Assembly (NCBI GenBank): GCA_900539035.1
Contig: UQAU01000059.1
Span: forward strand, 1-5,268
From: an uncultured Collinsella sp.
GTDB taxonomy: Bacteria; Actinomycetota; Coriobacteriia; Coriobacteriales; Coriobacteriaceae
DNA length: 5,268 bases
Direction: 5' to 3'
Part shown: one piece after another, positions 5,188 through 5,268 of the stretch
How positions within the stretch are numbered: position 1 is the first letter of the stretch
Layout of the letters: each line of letters starts with the position of its first letter
The notes under the pieces: generated by a model
What the model saw: only the letters and a program-made list of their open reading frames with translations
Databases searched by the model: none
Told to the model about the DNA's origin: nothing
Translations under genes and position numbers: made by a program

Positions 5188-5268
5188 GTCTGCGTATCCG
5201 CTTCGCGGATCCGCACCGGCTTCGGCCGCCTGCCGGCGTCCTCGCCAGCTCGCTAAAAACGCTCCGCG
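5188..5268. other. GC-rich hairpin-forming segment, possible island end
   Basis: Two compact hairpins lie in tandem: ATCCGC-TTC-GCGGAT (5196-5210) and CGGC-TTCG-GCCG (5217-5228), the second with a UUCG tetraloop, which is very stable in RNA. On the minus strand a frame entering at 5268 stays open through the tRNA fragment and stops inside the terminator hairpin; it could be the tail of a gene coming from the right, but I do not recognise its 40-odd residues. I cannot tell coding from non-coding here. Confidence 0.3.

Noticed and set aside
4992..5216. A 75-residue N-terminal extension of the alpha-glucosidase from the ATG at 5216
   Set aside because: It would translate through a terminator hairpin and the tRNA-Gly fragment, resembles no GH13 domain, and a strong Shine-Dalgarno sequence marks the ATG at 4991, just before the conserved domain.
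1..5268. CRISPR array, transposase, toxin-antitoxin or defence genes
   Set aside because: No regularly spaced repeats, insertion-sequence ends or proteins of these types are visible on either strand.

Overview
The window reads as chromosome of a GC-rich, anaerobic, gut-type actinobacterium. A Collinsella-like member of the Coriobacteriia is my best guess. This rests on an oxygen-sensitive class III ribonucleotide reductase, an alpha-glucosidase of the type common in actinobacteria, GC-rich codon use, and tRNA genes that encode their own CCA ends. It is inference, because no taxonomic marker gene is present. Everything I can support is transcribed from the minus strand, so the layout is described from right to left.

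Right edge (5268-5132): about 80 bases of GC-rich, hairpin-forming DNA run into an 18-base exact copy of the 3' end of tRNA-Gly, ending precisely at the CCA. A Rho-independent terminator follows 8 bases later. This is what the far end of an element integrated in a tRNA gene looks like. The island, if real, would lie to the right of the window.

Alpha-glucosidase unit (5131-3169): a single gene for a 577-residue cytoplasmic GH13 alpha-glucosidase, with a weak promoter candidate, a strong Shine-Dalgarno sequence and a 13-bp hairpin after its stop codon. It would release glucose from short alpha-glucosides taken up by the cell.

tRNA unit (3178-2917): an AT-rich UP-like element and a promoter drive tRNA-Gly(GCC) and tRNA-Val(GAC), 3 bases apart, closed by a strong terminator.

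Spacer and nrdD unit (2916-6): about 300 bases with no convincing gene lead to the nrdD promoter. One good and one degenerate NrdR box, 32 bp apart, sit at its -35 and -10 elements. A leader of about 220 bases follows, with inverted repeats. Then comes nrdD (740 residues; ATP-cone, thiyl-radical cysteine, zinc site and C-terminal glycyl-radical motif), followed by a hairpin terminator. Its activase NrdG is not in the window.

The genes look like separate housekeeping units rather than one new system. The points most worth a second look are the tRNA-Gly scar at the right edge, the NrdR control region, and the long nrdD leader.
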